A DNA stretch of 64,000 nt from Conexibacter woesei DSM 14684 (GCF_000025265.1 NC_013739.1:2604001-2668000), one strand, 5' to 3'; shown: positions 18,095 to 27,972, counted from the first letter of the stretch. Made by a program: numbers and translations. Notes: generated from the letters alone by a model not told the origin.

Positions 18095-20842
18095 GTGCTG
18101 GAGGGTCGCGCGCACGAGCTGGAGCGGATCGGGGAGCTGCTGGAGGGCGCTCGCCGCGGTCGCGGCCGCGCGCTGCTGCTGCACGGCGAGGCCGGCATCG
18201 GGAAGACCTCGCTGCTCGCCGCCGCGGCCGCCCGCGGCGCCGATCTGACCGTCCTGCGCACGAGCGGCCACGAGGCTGAGACCGGGCTCCCGTTCACGGC
18301 GCTGCGGCGACTGGTCGAGCCGCTGCTGGCGCTGCGCGAGCGGCTGCCGCCGGTGCAGGCGCATGCGCTCGGCACCGCGCTGGCGCTGGAGCCGCCGTCG
18401 CCGCAGGAGCGGCTGGCGGTCCCGATCGCGCTGCTGGCGCTGGTGCGGCTGGCGGCCGCCGAGCGCCCGCTGCTGGCGCTCGTCGACGACGTGCAATGGC
18501 TCGATCCCGCCTCGCGCGAGGCGATCCTGTTCGCCGCCCGCCGGCTCGGCTCGGCCGGCGGCGCCGCCCTGCTGCTTGCGCGGCGCGACGGCGACGGCGT
18601 CGGTGCGCCCGCCGACGTGGGCGGGCTCGACCGTCTCGCCGTCGGCCCGCTCGACGCCGCGAGCGCCCGCGCGCTGCTGCGCCGCGCACCGGAGCCGCTG
18701 GCCGACGCGGCCCAGCGGGCGGTCGCGGCGGCGGCCGGCGGCAACCCGCTCGCGCTCGTCGAGCTGTCGGCCGGCCTGACGCCCGCGCAGCGTGCCGGGC
18801 GCGCGCCGCTCGACGCGCCGCCGCGCCCCGGGCCGCTGCTGGAGGCGTCGTTCGCGCGGCGGCTCACCGACCTCGCGCCCGCGGAGCGGTGGGCGGTCAC
18901 GCTCGCGGCGGCGATGGAGCACGGCCCGCTCGCCTGGCTGCTGGCGGCGCTGTCGGAGAGCGGCGCCGCGGCGTGCGCGGTCGACGCCGCCGAGCGGGCG
19001 CGGATCGTCGTCGTCGCCGACGGCGAGGTCGCGCTGCGCCACCCGCTGCTGCGCGCCGCCGCGTACCACGCGGCGACCGCGGACGAGCGGCAGGCCGCGC
19101 ACCGCGCGCTCGCCGCGACGGCGCCCGACCCGCGCCGCCGCGCGTGGCAGCTGGCAGGCGCGGCCGGCGCCGCCGACCCGGGCGTCGCGGCGGCGCTGGA
19201 GGAGGCGGCGCGCGACGCGCGCGCGATCGGCGGGTACGCGGAGGCGGCGTCGGCGTTCGCGCGCGCGGCGGAGCTGTCCGGCGCGGAGTCCGCGCGCGGA
19301 CTCCGCGAGCTGGAGGCCGCGCACGACCTCGCGACGACCGGCGAGCTCGACCGCGCGCTCGGGTTCCTCGACGCCGCCGAGCTGCGCGACGGCGCCGACC
19401 TGCTCGCGATCGCGCGGCTGCGCGGCAACCTCGAGATCCGCCGCGGCGACCCGCACGGCGCGTATCGCAAGCTGATCGCGGAGGGCGAGCGCAATCTCGC
19501 CGAGGGTGACCGCGCCGCTGCCGCGACGCTGTTCCTGGAGGCGTCGGTGGCGCCGATGCTGACCGGCGACCTCGACCAGCAGCAGCACGTCGTCGACCGC
19601 GCGCTCGCCGCTGCGCGGCCGGTCGGCGGGGAACCGCTCGTGCTCGCCGAGCTGGTCGCGGCGGAGCTGCTGGCCGTGCGCGGACGCGACGCCGAGGGCG
19701 AGGCGGGGCTGGCGGCCGCCGCCGCGCGCCTCGGCGAGGTCGACCTGCTCGCGGCCGAGATGATCGTCGGGATGGCGGCGCAGGCGTCGATGTGGCTCGG
19801 CGCGTTCGACCGCGCAGAGGAGATCGTCGGCCGGATGCTCGACGCGTGCCGCGCGGCGCGCGCGCTCGGGCGGATGCACTACCCGCTCAGCGTCCGCGCG
19901 CAGATCGCCTGGCGCCGCGGCGACTGGGACGCCGCGTTGCGCGACGTCGAGGAGGCCGTCCAGCTCGCGCGGGCGACCGGGCAGGAGGCGCTGCTCGCGT
20001 TCGTGCTCGCGATCCACGCGCGCGTGCTGGCGGGGCGCGGCGAGACGGCGACGGCGCGCGCGCTGCTGGCCGAGGCGCTGGAGATCACCGACCGCGAACG
20101 CGCCGACGGGATCGCCGTCCACGCCCACGCCTCGCTCGCGCTCGTCGAACTGGTCGACGGCCGCCCGCTCGCGGCCGCCGCGGCGGCGCGGCGGGCGGAC
20201 GAGGTCGAGGCGCCGCTCGGGCTGCGTCAGCCGACGGCGTGCCTGGCCGCCGCCGACGAGCTCGACGGGCTGCTGCTCGCCGGCCGCACCGACGAGGCGC
20301 GCGCGGCGCTCGACGCGCTCGCGGCGCGGGCGCGCGACGGCGGCTCGGCATGGGCGGCGGCCGTCGTCGCGCGCGGCGAGGTCGCGCTCGCCGCCGACGC
20401 CGACGTCGGCGCCCGCGCGGAGGCGGCGGTCGCCGCGTGCGCCGGCCTCGGAATGCCGTTCGAGCAGGCGCGCACCGAGCTCGCGATCGGCGAACGGCTG
20501 CGCCGCGGCCCGCGCCGCGCCGACGCCCGCGCTCCGCTCGCCCGCGCGCTGGAGCTGTTCGAGCGGCTTGGCGCGGTGCCGTTCGCGGAGCGCTCGCGGG
20601 TCGGGCTGGAGCCGGTCTCGACGCGCGCCGCCGAGGCGGAGCCGCCGCGGCTGGTGGGCGTCGAGCTGCGGCTCGCACGGCTCGTCGCGGAGGGGCGCAC
20701 GAACCGCGAGATCGCGGCCGCGCTGCAGCTCGGCGAGAAGACGCTCGAACGGCGGCTGACGGCGCTCTACCGCAGACTCGGGATCGCCTCTCGCACCGAG
20801 CTCGCGCGCTTCGCCGGTGACGACGCCGGCCGGCACGCTTAG
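18095..20842 (+). CDS. LAL-family transcriptional regulator (AAA ATPase + LuxR HTH)
   Basis: A 915-residue MalT/LAL-type regulator. The N-terminal ATPase has Walker A GEAGIGKTS near residue 30 and Walker B LLALVDDVQWLD near 130. A long helical repeat (TPR-like) region spans about 300-840. The C-terminal ~60 residues are a LuxR-type helix-turn-helix (LVAEGRTNREIAAALQLGEKTLERRLTALYRRLG). Such proteins bind an inducer in the helical part and ATP, then activate target promoters. The start is GTG at 18095 (MLEGRAHELERI). A paralogue follows after 12 bases, and passages such as TPAQRAGRAPLDAPPRPG recur there, so the pair arose by duplication. Its targets and ligand are unknown. Confidence 0.88.
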   Translation: MLEGRAHELERIGELLEGARRGRGRALLLHGEAGIGKTSLLAAAAARGADLTVLRTSGHEAETGLPFTALRRLVEPLLALRERLPPVQAHALGTALALEPPSPQERLAVPIALLALVRLAAAERPLLALVDDVQWLDPASREAILFAARRLGSAGGAALLLARRDGDGVGAPADVGGLDRLAVGPLDAASARALLRRAPEPLADAAQRAVAAAAGGNPLALVELSAGLTPAQRAGRAPLDAPPRPGPLLEASFARRLTDLAPAERWAVTLAAAMEHGPLAWLLAALSESGAAACAVDAAERARIVVVADGEVALRHPLLRAAAYHAATADERQAAHRALAATAPDPRRRAWQLAGAAGAADPGVAAALEEAARDARAIGGYAEAASAFARAAELSGAESARGLRELEAAHDLATTGELDRALGFLDAAELRDGADLLAIARLRGNLEIRRGDPHGAYRKLIAEGERNLAEGDRAAAATLFLEASVAPMLTGDLDQQQHVVDRALAAARPVGGEPLVLAELVAAELLAVRGRDAEGEAGLAAAAARLGEVDLLAAEMIVGMAAQASMWLGAFDRAEEIVGRMLDACRAARALGRMHYPLSVRAQIAWRRGDWDAALRDVEEAVQLARATGQEALLAFVLAIHARVLAGRGETATARALLAEALEITDRERADGIAVHAHASLALVELVDGRPLAAAAAARRADEVEAPLGLRQPTACLAAADELDGLLLAGRTDEARAALDALAARARDGGSAWAAAVVARGEVALAADADVGARAEAAVAACAGLGMPFEQARTELAIGERLRRGPRRADARAPLARALELFERLGAVPFAERSRVGLEPVSTRAAEAEPPRLVGVELRLARLVAEGRTNREIAAALQLGEKTLERRLTALYRRLGIASRTELARFAGDDAGRHA

Positions 20843-20854
20843 ACTCCGCGCTCG

Positions 20855-23800
20855 ATGTTGTACGGCCGGGCGCGCGAGCGTGACCAGATCGTCGAGCGCG
20901 TGGTGGGCGCCAGCAGCGGGCGCAGCTTCGCGACGCTGCTCGAAGGCCCCGCGGGGATCGGGAAGAGCACGCTGCTGGAGGAGGCGGCGGCGGTCGCCGA
21001 CGGCATGCTCGTGCTGCGCGCCGCCGGCTACGAGTCCGAGGCGGAGATCCCGTACGCCGGGCTCTCGGAGCTGCTCGCACCGGTCCTGCACGTGCGCGAG
21101 CGGCTGCCCGCGGGGCAGCGTGCCGCGCTCGGCGGCGCGGTCGCGCTGGAGCCGGCGCCGCCACGCGACCGCTTCGCCGTCGGGGTCGCGCTGCTCGGGC
21201 TGCTCGGTGCGGCGGCCGAGGAGCAGCCGCTGCTGGTGCTGCTCGACGACGCGCACTGGCTCGACGAGGCGACGCGCGACGCCGTCCTGTTCGCCGCGCA
21301 GCGGCTCGTCGCGGAGGGCGTCGGCGTGCTGCTGGCGGCGCGCGACGCGGACGGCGTCCCGATCGAGGCGAGCGGGCTGGAGCGGCTGCGGCTCGGCCCG
21401 CTCGGCCGCGACGACGGGCTCGCGCTGCTGCGCGAGGGCGCGCCGCTGACCGCCGACGTCGCCGAGGCGCTGCTGAGCGCGAGCGGCGGCAACCCGCTCG
21501 CGCTGCGCGAGCTGCCGCGCGCGCTGACGCCCGAGCAGCGCGCCGGGCGCGCGCCGCTGAGCACGCCGCCGGCGCCCGGCGGCGAGGTGCAGGCGGCGTT
21601 CGCGCGGGAGCTGGCCGCGCTGCCGGAGCTGACCCGCGGCGCGCTCTGCGTCGTCGCGGCCGGCGCGGGCGTCGCGCCCGACGTGCTCGACGCGGCGCTG
21701 GAGCGGTTCGCGCCCGTCGGCGGCGCGGCGGCTGGCAGCGCCGACAGCACGCGCGGCGGCGTGGCGGGCGGCGACGGCGCGAGCGGCGCCGACAGCGCGG
21801 GCGCCGACGGCGCGCGCGGCGGCGGTGCGCGCGGCGGCGGTGCGCGCGGCGGCGGTGCGCGCGGCGGCGGTGCGCGCGGCGGCGGTGCGCGCGGCGGCGG
21901 TGCGCGCGGCGGCGGTGCGGGCGGCGATGCGGCGGGCCGCGCCGCCCTCGCGCCCGCGCTCGCGGCCGGGATCGTCATCGAGCGCGCGGGGCGGATCGCC
22001 TTCCGCCACCCGCTGCTCGCCGCGGCCGGCTACCACGCCGCTCCGAGCGGCGAGCGCCCGCGCAGCGCACGCCGCGCTCGCCGCCGTGCTGACCGACGTC
22101 CCGCGGCGCGCGTGGCAGCTCGCCGCCGCCGCGCTCGGCCCCGACGCCGCGGCGGTCACCGCGCTGCGCGCCGCCGGCGCGGAGGCGCGCGCCCGTGGCG
22201 CGCACGCCGAGGCCGCGCGCGCGTTCGCGCGCGGCGCCGAGCTCGCTGCCGAGCCGCAGGAGCGGGCGGCGCTGGAGCTGGAGGCGGCGCAGGACCATGC
22301 GCTCGCCGGTCACGGCACGCTGGCGCTGGAGCTGGCCGACCGCGCGGCGGGCGCCGCGGCCGACCCGGCGGTGCGGGCTGGCGCCGAGCACCTGCGCGCC
22401 CATCTCGCGATGCGCGGCGGCGCGCCGGCGGACGCGACGCGGGCGCTGGAGGCGCTGGCGCAGCGGGCGGCGGCCGCCGGTGACCAGGCGGGAAGCGCGC
22501 GCTTCCTGCTGGAGGCGTCGCTCGGGCACATGTTCGAGGGCGACATGGAGGCGCTGCTGGAGGTCGCGGCGCGCGCCCGTGCGCAGGCGGACGGCGTCGC
22601 CGGCGAGCTGGCGCTGCTCGCGTCGCTGGTCAGCGGCGAGGCGCTGCTCGCGCTCGGCCGCTCCGCCGAGGGCGACGCGCTCGTCGCGGCCGCCGAGCCG
22701 CTGCTGTTCGCCGCCGACCCGCTGTCGGAGATCGCCGAGATCATCGGGATGGGCGCGATGACCTCCCTGTGGGTCGAGCGCTTCGACCGCGTCGAGCGGA
22801 CCCTCGGGCCGATGGTCGCGCAGACGCGCGAGGCGGGCGCCGCCAGCCGGCTCGTCTACCCGCTCTGCGTCCGCTCGCAGCTGCAATGGCGTCGCGGGCG
22901 CTGGGCGGCGGCGTACGCGGACGCGGAGGAGAGCGTGCGGCTCGCGCGGGAGACCGGCCAGCACGGGGCGCTGGCGCTGTCGCTGGCCGCGTTGAGCCGC
23001 GCCGAAGCCGGCATCGGCCGGATCGACGAGGCACGCGCGCACGGGGAGGAGGGCGCGGCGCTCGCGGCGGCGGCCGCCGGCGCGGCGACCCGGCAGCACT
23101 CGCTCTCGGCGCTCGGCTTCGCCGAGCTGACCGCCGGCCGCGCCGAGGCGGCCGTCGCCTGGCTGGAGGAGGCCGACGCGACCGACGTGCGGCTCGGGCA
23201 CGGCGAGCCGGCACTGACGATGTACGCCGCCGATCTGGTCGAGGCGCTCGTGCGGGCGGGCCGCCGCGACGACGCCGAGCGGGCGCTCGCGCGACTGGCG
23301 GCTGGCGCGGAGCGGACGGGCGGCGCGTGGTCCAACGCGGCCGCCGAGCGCGGGCGCGCGCTGCTCGCGGGCGAGTCCGAGCTGGAGCGCCACGGCGCCG
23401 CGGCGCGCGCCTGGCACGATCGCGTCGAGATGCCGTTCGAGCGCGCGCGCAGCGAGCTTGTGCTCGGCGAGCGGCTGCGCCGCGCGCGGCGGCGCGCGGA
23501 CGCGCGCGCGCCGCTGACGCGGGCGCTGCGGGCGTTCGAGCAGATCGGCGCGGAGCCGTGGGCGCAGCGCGCGCGCACCGAGCTGCGCGCGACCGGCGGA
23601 CCGGCGGGCGCCGGCGCGGGCGCTGCCGCGGCGGAACGGCAGGCGACGCCCGTCGGAGAGCTGACGCCGCACGAGCTGCAGGTCGCGCTGCTCGTCGCCG
23701 AGGGGCGCACGAACCGCGACGTCGGCAGCGCGCTGTTCCTCAGCCCGAAGACGATCGAGCACCACCTCAGCGCGATCTACCGCAAGCTCGGCCTGCGCTC

Positions 23801-23855
23801 GCGCGCTCAGCTGGCCGCTGCGATGGCCGGGCAGGCGGGGCCGCCGGCACCGTAG
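20855..23855 (+). pseudogene. Second LAL-family regulator, interrupted by a one-base frameshift
   Basis: Two overlapping frames together make one roughly 1000-residue LAL regulator. Frame one starts at ATG 20855 (MLYGRARERDQI; Walker A GPAGIGKST; Walker B LVLLDDAHWLD) and runs correctly to GYHAAPSGE at about 22055. From there the homologous sequence (AAHAALAAVLTDVPRRAWQL onward) continues in another frame to the LuxR HTH (LVAEGRTNRDVGSALFLSPKTIEHHL) and stops at 23855. Removing one C from CCC at 22057-22059 restores GERRAAHAALAA. It is either a recent mutation, which would leave a truncated protein without the DNA-binding domain, or a sequencing error in a GC-rich run. The ATPase half also carries the seven-fold ARGGG repeat. 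Confidence 0.8.
21812..21916. repeat. Seven identical 15-bp tandem repeats inside the second LAL gene
   Basis: The unit GCGCGCGGCGGCGGT is repeated seven times without change, encoding (Ala-Arg-Gly-Gly-Gly)7, and is followed by a decayed unit AGGD. It sits in a low-complexity insert (about 21720-21945) between the ATPase and the helical region. The unit is a multiple of three, so copy changes keep the frame. Perfect identity suggests recent slippage. Confidence 0.9.
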
Positions 23856-23864
23856 GCTGTGCCG

Positions 23865-24323
23865 ATGGCCTACACGACAGCCGAGGGGCAGCAGCAGCTG
23901 CTCGACACGATCGCCGAGGCGATCGACGCGCTGGGGGAGGCGCTGACGCGGTTCGGCGTTGCCTACGAGGAGCTGGACGAGTCGCGCGGCGACGAGCTGG
24001 AGGCCCGTCTGTTCCGGCCGACGCAGGCGGCGTACGGCCGCGCCCGCCGCGTGCACAGCGACTTTGCCGAGCGCAGCGGCCTGCCGTCGCGCACGTTCGC
24101 GCAGCCGGCGGCGCCGGCTGCCTGGCACGGCGCGCGCAACCTCGTCGAGGACGCCGTCGGCGCGATCGAGGACGCCGACGACATCCTGTCGGAGCTGCAG
24201 GACTCGCTGCTGCCGGTCGAGGTCGGCGACACCGAGCTGCGTGCCGGGATGTCCGCCGTCCGCGAGCTGCTCGGCCCGCCGCAGCACGACGCCGACGCCG
24301 TGTTGCGGCTGCTCTGGCGGTAG
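23865..24323 (+). CDS. Hypothetical acidic helical protein
   Basis: A 152-residue soluble protein of unknown function. It is acidic and predicted to be largely helical, with segments such as QQQLLDTIAEAIDALGEALTRFG and EDAVGAIEDADDILSELQDSLLP; no cysteines, signal peptide or membrane segment. ATG at 23865 follows the LAL stop by nine bases; GTG at 23859 is an in-frame alternative. It could be the last gene of the LAL operon. I recognise no family. Confidence 0.65.
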   Translation: MAYTTAEGQQQLLDTIAEAIDALGEALTRFGVAYEELDESRGDELEARLFRPTQAAYGRARRVHSDFAERSGLPSRTFAQPAAPAAWHGARNLVEDAVGAIEDADDILSELQDSLLPVEVGDTELRAGMSAVRELLGPPQHDADAVLRLLWR

Positions 24324-24345
24324 TTGCGCGGAGCTGATCCTCGTC

Positions 24346-25089
24346 TCAGACGCGCGTCGCGGTCCGTCGCGCGAGCCAGACGGTCGCGACCAGCGCGAGC
24401 AGCGCCCAGACGGCCAGCACGACGAGCGCCGAGCCGATCCCACCGACGCCGAGCCAGGGGTCGGCGATCAGCGGCACGGGGGAGGGGAGCGCGTCGGAGA
24501 GCGTCAGCATCGCGCCGTCCATCGCGCCCTTCGGCGGGCCGCCGCCGCCGAGCAGGAAGAGCGGGAAGAAGGCGAGCAGGCCGATCGCCTGCGCGGCGCG
24601 CGCGGTAGGCGCGGCGAGACCGATCGCAACGCCGAGCAGCAGCAGCGTCAGCAGGCTGGCGGCGAAGCCGACGGCCGTCTCCAGCGGCTCCGCGACGGCG
24701 GGGATCCCGTACGTCGGCGCGGCGACGGCGAGCACGAGCACGGTCGCGAGCAGCACGAGGCCGGCGGCGATGACGGCCTGCGCGGTCACGACGCGGGCGG
24801 CCGAGACGCCGAACGCCTCGAAGCGCCGCAGCACGCCGCGCTCGCGGTAGGAGGCGAGTGCGACCGGCAGCCCGATCAGCGTCAGCGCGACCATCGGGAT
24901 CCCGATCGAGGCCGCGACGTAGTAGTCGTCGGGGCGCTGCATCGCGAAGCCGTCGTCGGGCTCGGTGCCGAAGACGCCGGCGAGCGTCACCATCACGAAC
25001 GGCGGGAAGACGAACGCGAACACGAGCACGGTCCAGTCGCGCATCAGCAGGCGTGCCTCGGTCGCGGCGAGGGCGGTCAGGCGGTTCAT
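24346..25089 (-). CDS. ABC-2 type exporter permease
   Basis: A 247-residue membrane subunit of an ABC exporter. It shows six hydrophobic segments in the ABC-2 arrangement: first helix in WTVLVFAFVFPPFVMVTLAGVF, then a loop, YYVAASIGIPMVALTLIGLPVAL, AQAVIAAGLVLLATVLVLAV and QAIGLLAFFPLFLLGGGG. RERGVLRRFEAFGVSAARV is the coupling region typical of ABC-2 permeases. The ATG overlaps the ATPase stop by four bases (ATGA), so one ATPase and one permease form the unit. A two-component system is encoded just upstream on the same strand and is the likely controller. The cargo is unknown; drugs, lipids or peptides are usual. Confidence 0.85.
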   Translation of the reverse strand: MNRLTALAATEARLLMRDWTVLVFAFVFPPFVMVTLAGVFGTEPDDGFAMQRPDDYYVAASIGIPMVALTLIGLPVALASYRERGVLRRFEAFGVSAARVVTAQAVIAAGLVLLATVLVLAVAAPTYGIPAVAEPLETAVGFAASLLTLLLLGVAIGLAAPTARAAQAIGLLAFFPLFLLGGGGPPKGAMDGAMLTLSDALPSPVPLIADPWLGVGGIGSALVVLAVWALLALVATVWLARRTATRV

Positions 25090-25994
25090 CGTGATCCTCC
25101 GTTCAGCAGCGTGACGACGGCGTCCTCCAACGACGGCCGGACGACGGCGAAGTCGTCCGCGGACAGCTCGCGGCGGGCCAGCTCGGCCGCGACGTGCACG
25201 ACCGCGCGCGGGTCGGCGGTGACGGCGGCGTGGGCGCCGTCGTAGCCGATCTCGCTGACGCCGGGGACGCGCTCCAGCCCGTCCAGCAGCGCGGCGGTCG
25301 GTGACGAGAAGCGGACGCTGACGGTGCCGGCGACGGTCGTCAGCTCCGACGGCCGGCCGCATGTCAGCAGCCGCCCCTCGTGCAGCACGGCGACGCGGTC
25401 GCAGAGCCGCTCCGCCTCGTCCATGTCGTGCGTGACGAGCACGACGGTCGCGCCGTCGTCGCGCGCCTGCTCGACCAGCCGCCAGGTGTCGCGGCGGGCG
25501 GAGGGGTCGAGCCCCTGCGTCAGCTCGTCGAGGAAGACGACCCGCGGGCGGTTGACGAGCGCGAGCGCGAGCAGCAGCCGCTGGCGCTGGCCGCCGGAGA
25601 GCGCGCCGAACGGCTTCTTCAGCAGCGGGCGCAGGCTCCACGCGTCCGCCAGCTCGCGCCAGTCGACGACGTCGCTGGCGAGCCGCGCGAACAGCCGCAG
25701 CGCCTCGCCGACGCGCAGCCCGTCGGGCAGCGCGGAGGTCTGCAGCTGCGAGCCGACGAGCGGCCGCAGCCGCGACCGGTCGCGGTCGGGGTCGAGACCC
25801 AGCACCGCGACGTGGCCGCCGTCGCGGCGGCGCAGCCCTTGCAGGATCTCGACGGTCGTCGTCTTGCCGGCGCCGTTGCGGCCTGCGATGCCGAAGATCT
25901 CGCCGGCGCCGACCTCCAGCGACAGCCCGCGCAGCACCGTCTGGCCGTCGTAGGACTTGTGCAGGTCTTGGACCTGAATCGCTGTGTTCTCCAT
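25086..25994 (-). CDS. ABC exporter ATP-binding protein (DrrA-like)
   Basis: A 302-residue ATPase. Walker A is GRNGAGKTT near residue 40, the signature loop is LSGGQRQRL, Walker B is RVVFLDELTQGLD (Glu after Asp present), and the switch His is in VLVTHDMDEAE. The C-terminal ~80 residues form the extra domain seen in DrrA/antibiotic-export ATPases. ATG at 25994 (MENTAIQVQDLHKSY) fits family starts. It drives the downstream ABC-2 permease. The 105-bp gap to the response regulator gene contains a C-rich then GCGGGCGG-rich stretch but no clear hairpin. Confidence 0.9.
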   Translation of the reverse strand: MENTAIQVQDLHKSYDGQTVLRGLSLEVGAGEIFGIAGRNGAGKTTTVEILQGLRRRDGGHVAVLGLDPDRDRSRLRPLVGSQLQTSALPDGLRVGEALRLFARLASDVVDWRELADAWSLRPLLKKPFGALSGGQRQRLLLALALVNRPRVVFLDELTQGLDPSARRDTWRLVEQARDDGATVVLVTHDMDEAERLCDRVAVLHEGRLLTCGRPSELTTVAGTVSVRFSSPTAALLDGLERVPGVSEIGYDGAHAAVTADPRAVVHVAAELARRELSADDFAVVRPSLEDAVVTLLNGGSR

Positions 25995-26099
25995 GGCGAC
26001 GACGCTACGAGCGCGCCGCTGCTCGCGCATCGGCCCACGGGCCCCTCTCTCGCTCCCCCCGCGGGCGGAGCGGACCCGCCTCGCGCCGCCTCGCGGGCG

Positions 26100-26765
26100 C
26101 TACTGCTCGGCCGCGCCGGGCGCGATCACGCCGTGGTCGTAGGCGTAGACGATCGCGGCGGCGCGGTCGCGCACGTCGAGCTTGGAGAAGATCGAGCCGA
26201 CGTGCGTCTTCACGGTCGCCTCGGCGACGAACAGCGTCGCGGCGATCTCGGCGTTCGTCGCGCCGCGCGCCATCAGCCGCAGCACGTCGTGCTCGCGCTC
26301 GGTCAGCAGCTCCAGCCGCGTCCCCTCACGTGCGGCGGGCGCGACCAGACGGCGGTAGTGGTCGAGCACGCGCGGCGCGACGCCGGGGTCGAACCAGGCG
26401 CCGCCGCCGGCGACCGCGCGGACCGCGGCGATCAGCTCCTCCGCGGAGGAGTCCTTCAGCACGAAGCCGGCCGCGCCGGCCTCGATCGCGCCCCACAGCA
26501 CGTCGTCCTCGCCGAACGTCGTCAGCACCAGCACGGCGGCCGGATCGTCGGCGTCGCGCAGCCGCGCGGTCGCGGCGATGCCGTCGAGCCGCGGCATGCG
26601 GACGTCCATCAGGACGACGTCGGGACGCAGCGCGGGGAGCCGCTCGACCGCCTCCTGGCCGTCGGCGCACTCGGCGACGACGTCGAACCCGTCCGCGGGC
26701 GAGAGGATCCGTGCGAGGCCGGCGCGGACGATCGCCTGGTCGTCGACGAGCGCGACGCGTATCAC
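26100..26765 (-). CDS. NarL/LuxR-family response regulator
   Basis: A 221-residue two-component regulator. The receiver domain has the acidic pair Asp8-Asp9, phospho-acceptor Asp54 in VLMDVRMPRLDG, and Lys in FVLKDSS. The C-terminal LuxR-type HTH reads LTEREHDVLRLMARGATNAEIAATLFVAEATVKTHV. GTG at 26765 overlaps the kinase stop (GTGA), making kinase and regulator a coupled pair. The ABC exporter genes follow after 105 bases on the same strand and are the obvious regulated target, as in many actinobacterial drug-response systems. Confidence 0.92.
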   Translation of the reverse strand: MIRVALVDDQAIVRAGLARILSPADGFDVVAECADGQEAVERLPALRPDVVLMDVRMPRLDGIAATARLRDADDPAAVLVLTTFGEDDVLWGAIEAGAAGFVLKDSSAEELIAAVRAVAGGGAWFDPGVAPRVLDHYRRLVAPAAREGTRLELLTEREHDVLRLMARGATNAEIAATLFVAEATVKTHVGSIFSKLDVRDRAAAIVYAYDHGVIAPGAAEQ

Positions 26766-27937
26766 GGGGTCTGCTCCAACGGCAGCTCGCAGCGTATCCG
26801 CCAGCCGCCCGCGGTCGGCCCGGCGGAGAAGGTGCCGCCGAGCACGGTCGCCCGCTCGCGCATCCCGATCAGGCCGTATCTCGGCCGCTCGGAGTCGGCG
26901 ACGGCGGTGACGTCGGCGGCGGGGCCGGCCGCGCCCGTCCGCGCGCCGTCGCTGTCGGCCGTCAGCCGCACGTGCTCGTCGTCCAGCTCGATCGTCAGCC
27001 GCGTGCGGGCGTGCGGCGCGTGGCGGGCCGCGTTCGCCAGCGCCTCCTGCGCGATCCGGTAGAGCGCGACGGCGACGCTCGGCGGCAGCCGGGAGACGTC
27101 GCCGCGTGTCCGCAGCTCGACCGCGAGCCCGCCGGCGTGTGCCTGGTCGACGAGCGCGGCGATCTCGTGCGCGGACGGCAGCGGCGGCGCGACGCCCGTC
27201 GCCGCCTCCTCGTCGCTGCGCAGCAGCGTGACCGTGCGCCGCAGCTCGCGCATGCTGTGGCGGCCGACCTCCTCGGCGGTGCGCAGCGCCTCCTCGGCGG
27301 CGTCCGGGTCGCGCCGCAGCACGTGCCGCGCGCTCGTGACCTGGAGCATCACGGCGGCGAGCCCGTGGCCGACGAAGTCGTGCACGTCGCGGGCGATCTC
27401 GCGCCGCTGCTCGCGCAGCGCCTGCTGCGCCAGCTCGCGCCGTGACTGCTCGAGCTGGGCGGCGAGCTGCGTCTGGCGCACGACGCCGCGTGCCACCACC
27501 CACGGGAAGGCGACGCCGAGCAGCCAGATCCCGACGGCGACCTCCGAGGGGTCCTGGAAGACGGCCGCGGCGATCGGCGCGCTCGCCGCGAGCAGCCCGA
27601 GCGCGATCGCGGCGGCGGGCGACGGCGCCCAGCGCCCGACGACGAACGACAGCAGCGATGCCTCGAACAGGATCGGCTCCAGCGCCCCGCCGCGCTGCGC
27701 GAGCACGAGCGGGACGACGACGGCGACCGCGAGCAGCACGAGCGGGATCGTCGGCCGCCGCGCCCACAGCGCGAATGCCACGACCGGGATCGCGGTGAAC
27801 GCGACGCAGTTCGCCGGCGCCGGATCGGCGACCGCGGCGACGACCGCGATCGTCAGCGCGAAGAGCGGGACCAGGCGGCGCAGCTCATCGGTCTCCGACC
27901 ATGTCTGACCCGCTGCGGGCAGTCGCTCGCTCGCCAC
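26762..27937 (-). CDS. Membrane sensor histidine kinase (HisKA_3)
   Basis: A 391-residue kinase. Residues 20-150 hold about five or six membrane helices with very short loops, the intramembrane-sensing layout often linked to cell-envelope stress. A coiled segment (QLAAQLEQSRRELAQQALREQRRE) leads to the dimerisation box IARDVHDFVGHG with His186. The ATPase N box is YRIAQEALANAARHA and the G box is YGLIGMRERATVLGG; a Gly/Ala/Asp-rich loop lies between them. GTG start at 27937. It pairs with the overlapping response regulator gene and probably responds to the compounds exported by the adjacent ABC transporter. Confidence 0.9.
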   Translation of the reverse strand: MASERLPAAGQTWSETDELRRLVPLFALTIAVVAAVADPAPANCVAFTAIPVVAFALWARRPTIPLVLLAVAVVVPLVLAQRGGALEPILFEASLLSFVVGRWAPSPAAAIALGLLAASAPIAAAVFQDPSEVAVGIWLLGVAFPWVVARGVVRQTQLAAQLEQSRRELAQQALREQRREIARDVHDFVGHGLAAVMLQVTSARHVLRRDPDAAEEALRTAEEVGRHSMRELRRTVTLLRSDEEAATGVAPPLPSAHEIAALVDQAHAGGLAVELRTRGDVSRLPPSVAVALYRIAQEALANAARHAPHARTRLTIELDDEHVRLTADSDGARTGAAGPAADVTAVADSERPRYGLIGMRERATVLGGTFSAGPTAGGWRIRCELPLEQTP

Positions 27938-27972
27938 GCGCCGACCCTACTGCGCGGCTCCCGTCCCGGCAT

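Noticed and set aside
21812-21916. CRISPR-like array
   Set aside because: Units are contiguous with no spacers and encode ARGGG in frame; it is a coding tandem repeat.
22050-22065. Programmed frameshifting in the second LAL gene
   Set aside because: No slippery heptamer, downstream pseudoknot or release-factor-type stop context was seen; a one-base indel in CCC is simpler.
17942-22159. Minus-strand extension of the histidine kinase frame to over 1600 codons
   Set aside because: It is the mirror of the two LAL genes; repetitive TAAAR-type sequence comes from the 15-bp array on the other strand.
26041-26099. Terminator between the response regulator and ABC ATPase genes
   Set aside because: The stretch is G/C-rich and partly self-complementary, but I could not build a long uninterrupted stem, so none is annotated.
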